From: Lachnospiraceae bacterium
GTDB lineage: Bacteria; Bacillota; Clostridia; Lachnospirales; Lachnospiraceae
Reading direction: 5' to 3'
Length of the DNA: 5,884 nucleotides
Assembly (NCBI GenBank): GCA_017420605.1
Contig: JAFOIS010000140.1
Location: 1-5,884 of the forward strand
Shown here: positions 5,724 through 5,884 of the stretch, in pieces
How positions within the stretch are numbered: the stretch's first letter is position 1
Layout: every line of letters starts with the position of its first letter
Notes under the pieces: generated by a model
Database searches by the model: none
Told to the model about the DNA's origin: nothing
Seen by the model: only the letters and a program-made list of their open reading frames with translations
Program-made: the position numbers and the translations under genes

Positions 5724-5884
5724 TTACATCCCTCCAGTCCGGCGTGCCCGCCTCGCAGCGAGAACGAGGATCCTGTACAGAACGCCCGCGATGGGCCAGA
5801 TGAGCCACGTGATCCCCCATTCGAACGTCAGGAAGCTCACACACAGATACACGCACGTGACGGTCGGCCAGTAGACTGAAAGGA
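5724..5884 (-). CDS. C-terminal end of a membrane protein (partial)
   Basis: On the minus strand a frame is open from the window edge to a TAA at 5726-5724, giving 52 residues. It is Trp/Val/Leu-rich with two likely helices: about 3-20 (YWPTVTCVYLCVSFLTF) and 22-43, which contains WGITWLIWPIAGVLYRI. A basic tail, AARRARRTGGM, follows. The 'YW/YL...SFLT...W.ITW.IWP.AGV' pattern resembles the C-terminal membrane part of small Firmicutes proteins, including HTH regulators with a membrane tail and PspC/DUF1700-like partners of DUF4097 genes. The fragment is too short to choose between them. The stop lies 1 nt before the DUF4097 ATG, and the GGAGG site of that gene is inside its last codons, so both belong to one operon. 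Confidence 0.65.
   Translation of the reverse strand, partial: LSVYWPTVTCVYLCVSFLTFEWGITWLIWPIAGVLYRILVLAARRARRTGGM

Overview
The window is a compact, GC-rich bacterial chromosomal segment. Codon third positions are mostly G or C, Shine-Dalgarno sites of the GGAGG/AAGGA type sit before several genes, and intrinsic terminators are well formed. The gene types (MmgE/PrpD enzyme, alcohol-acetyltransferase-like protein paired with a zinc-ribbon membrane protein, glutamate racemase, DUF4097 surface protein) suggest a Bacillota member, most likely a gut- or rumen-type Clostridia (Lachnospiraceae/Oscillospiraceae-like). This taxonomic placement is inference from gene content. I see no mobile element, CRISPR array, tRNA or rRNA.

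Layout: (1) 1-183, plus strand: the C-terminal end of a sodium:solute symporter, cut by the window edge. (2) 184-295: a convergent intergenic region with one terminator for each direction. (3) 296-3874, minus strand: three genes read right to left. They are an HxxxD acyltransferase of the alcohol acetyltransferase type, a zinc-ribbon plus six-helix membrane protein (DUF6320-like) that overlaps it by 13 nt, and, after 70 nt with a possible promoter of its own, an MmgE/PrpD-family dehydratase/decarboxylase-like enzyme. (4) 3875-4091: the acyltransferase leader and promoter region, plus a strong terminator hairpin for the next gene. (5) 4092-4898, minus: glutamate racemase (murI), preceded by an unusual leader with a perfect 12-bp inverted repeat. 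(6) 4976-5884, minus: a DUF4097-type membrane-anchored beta-repeat protein, tightly coupled to an upstream membrane-protein gene that runs off the window.

Functionally there are three groups. murI supplies D-glutamate for peptidoglycan. The DUF4097 protein and its membrane partner resemble an envelope-sensing or envelope-stress pair. The acyltransferase/DUF6320-like pair is the least understood unit: a soluble acyl-transfer enzyme translationally coupled to a small membrane protein with an N-terminal zinc ribbon. The MmgE/PrpD enzyme, convergent with the symporter, may act on a (hydroxy)carboxylic acid, but its substrate cannot be read from the sequence. No single dramatic new system stands out. 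The best leads are the acyltransferase/zinc-ribbon pair and the inverted repeat in the murI leader.
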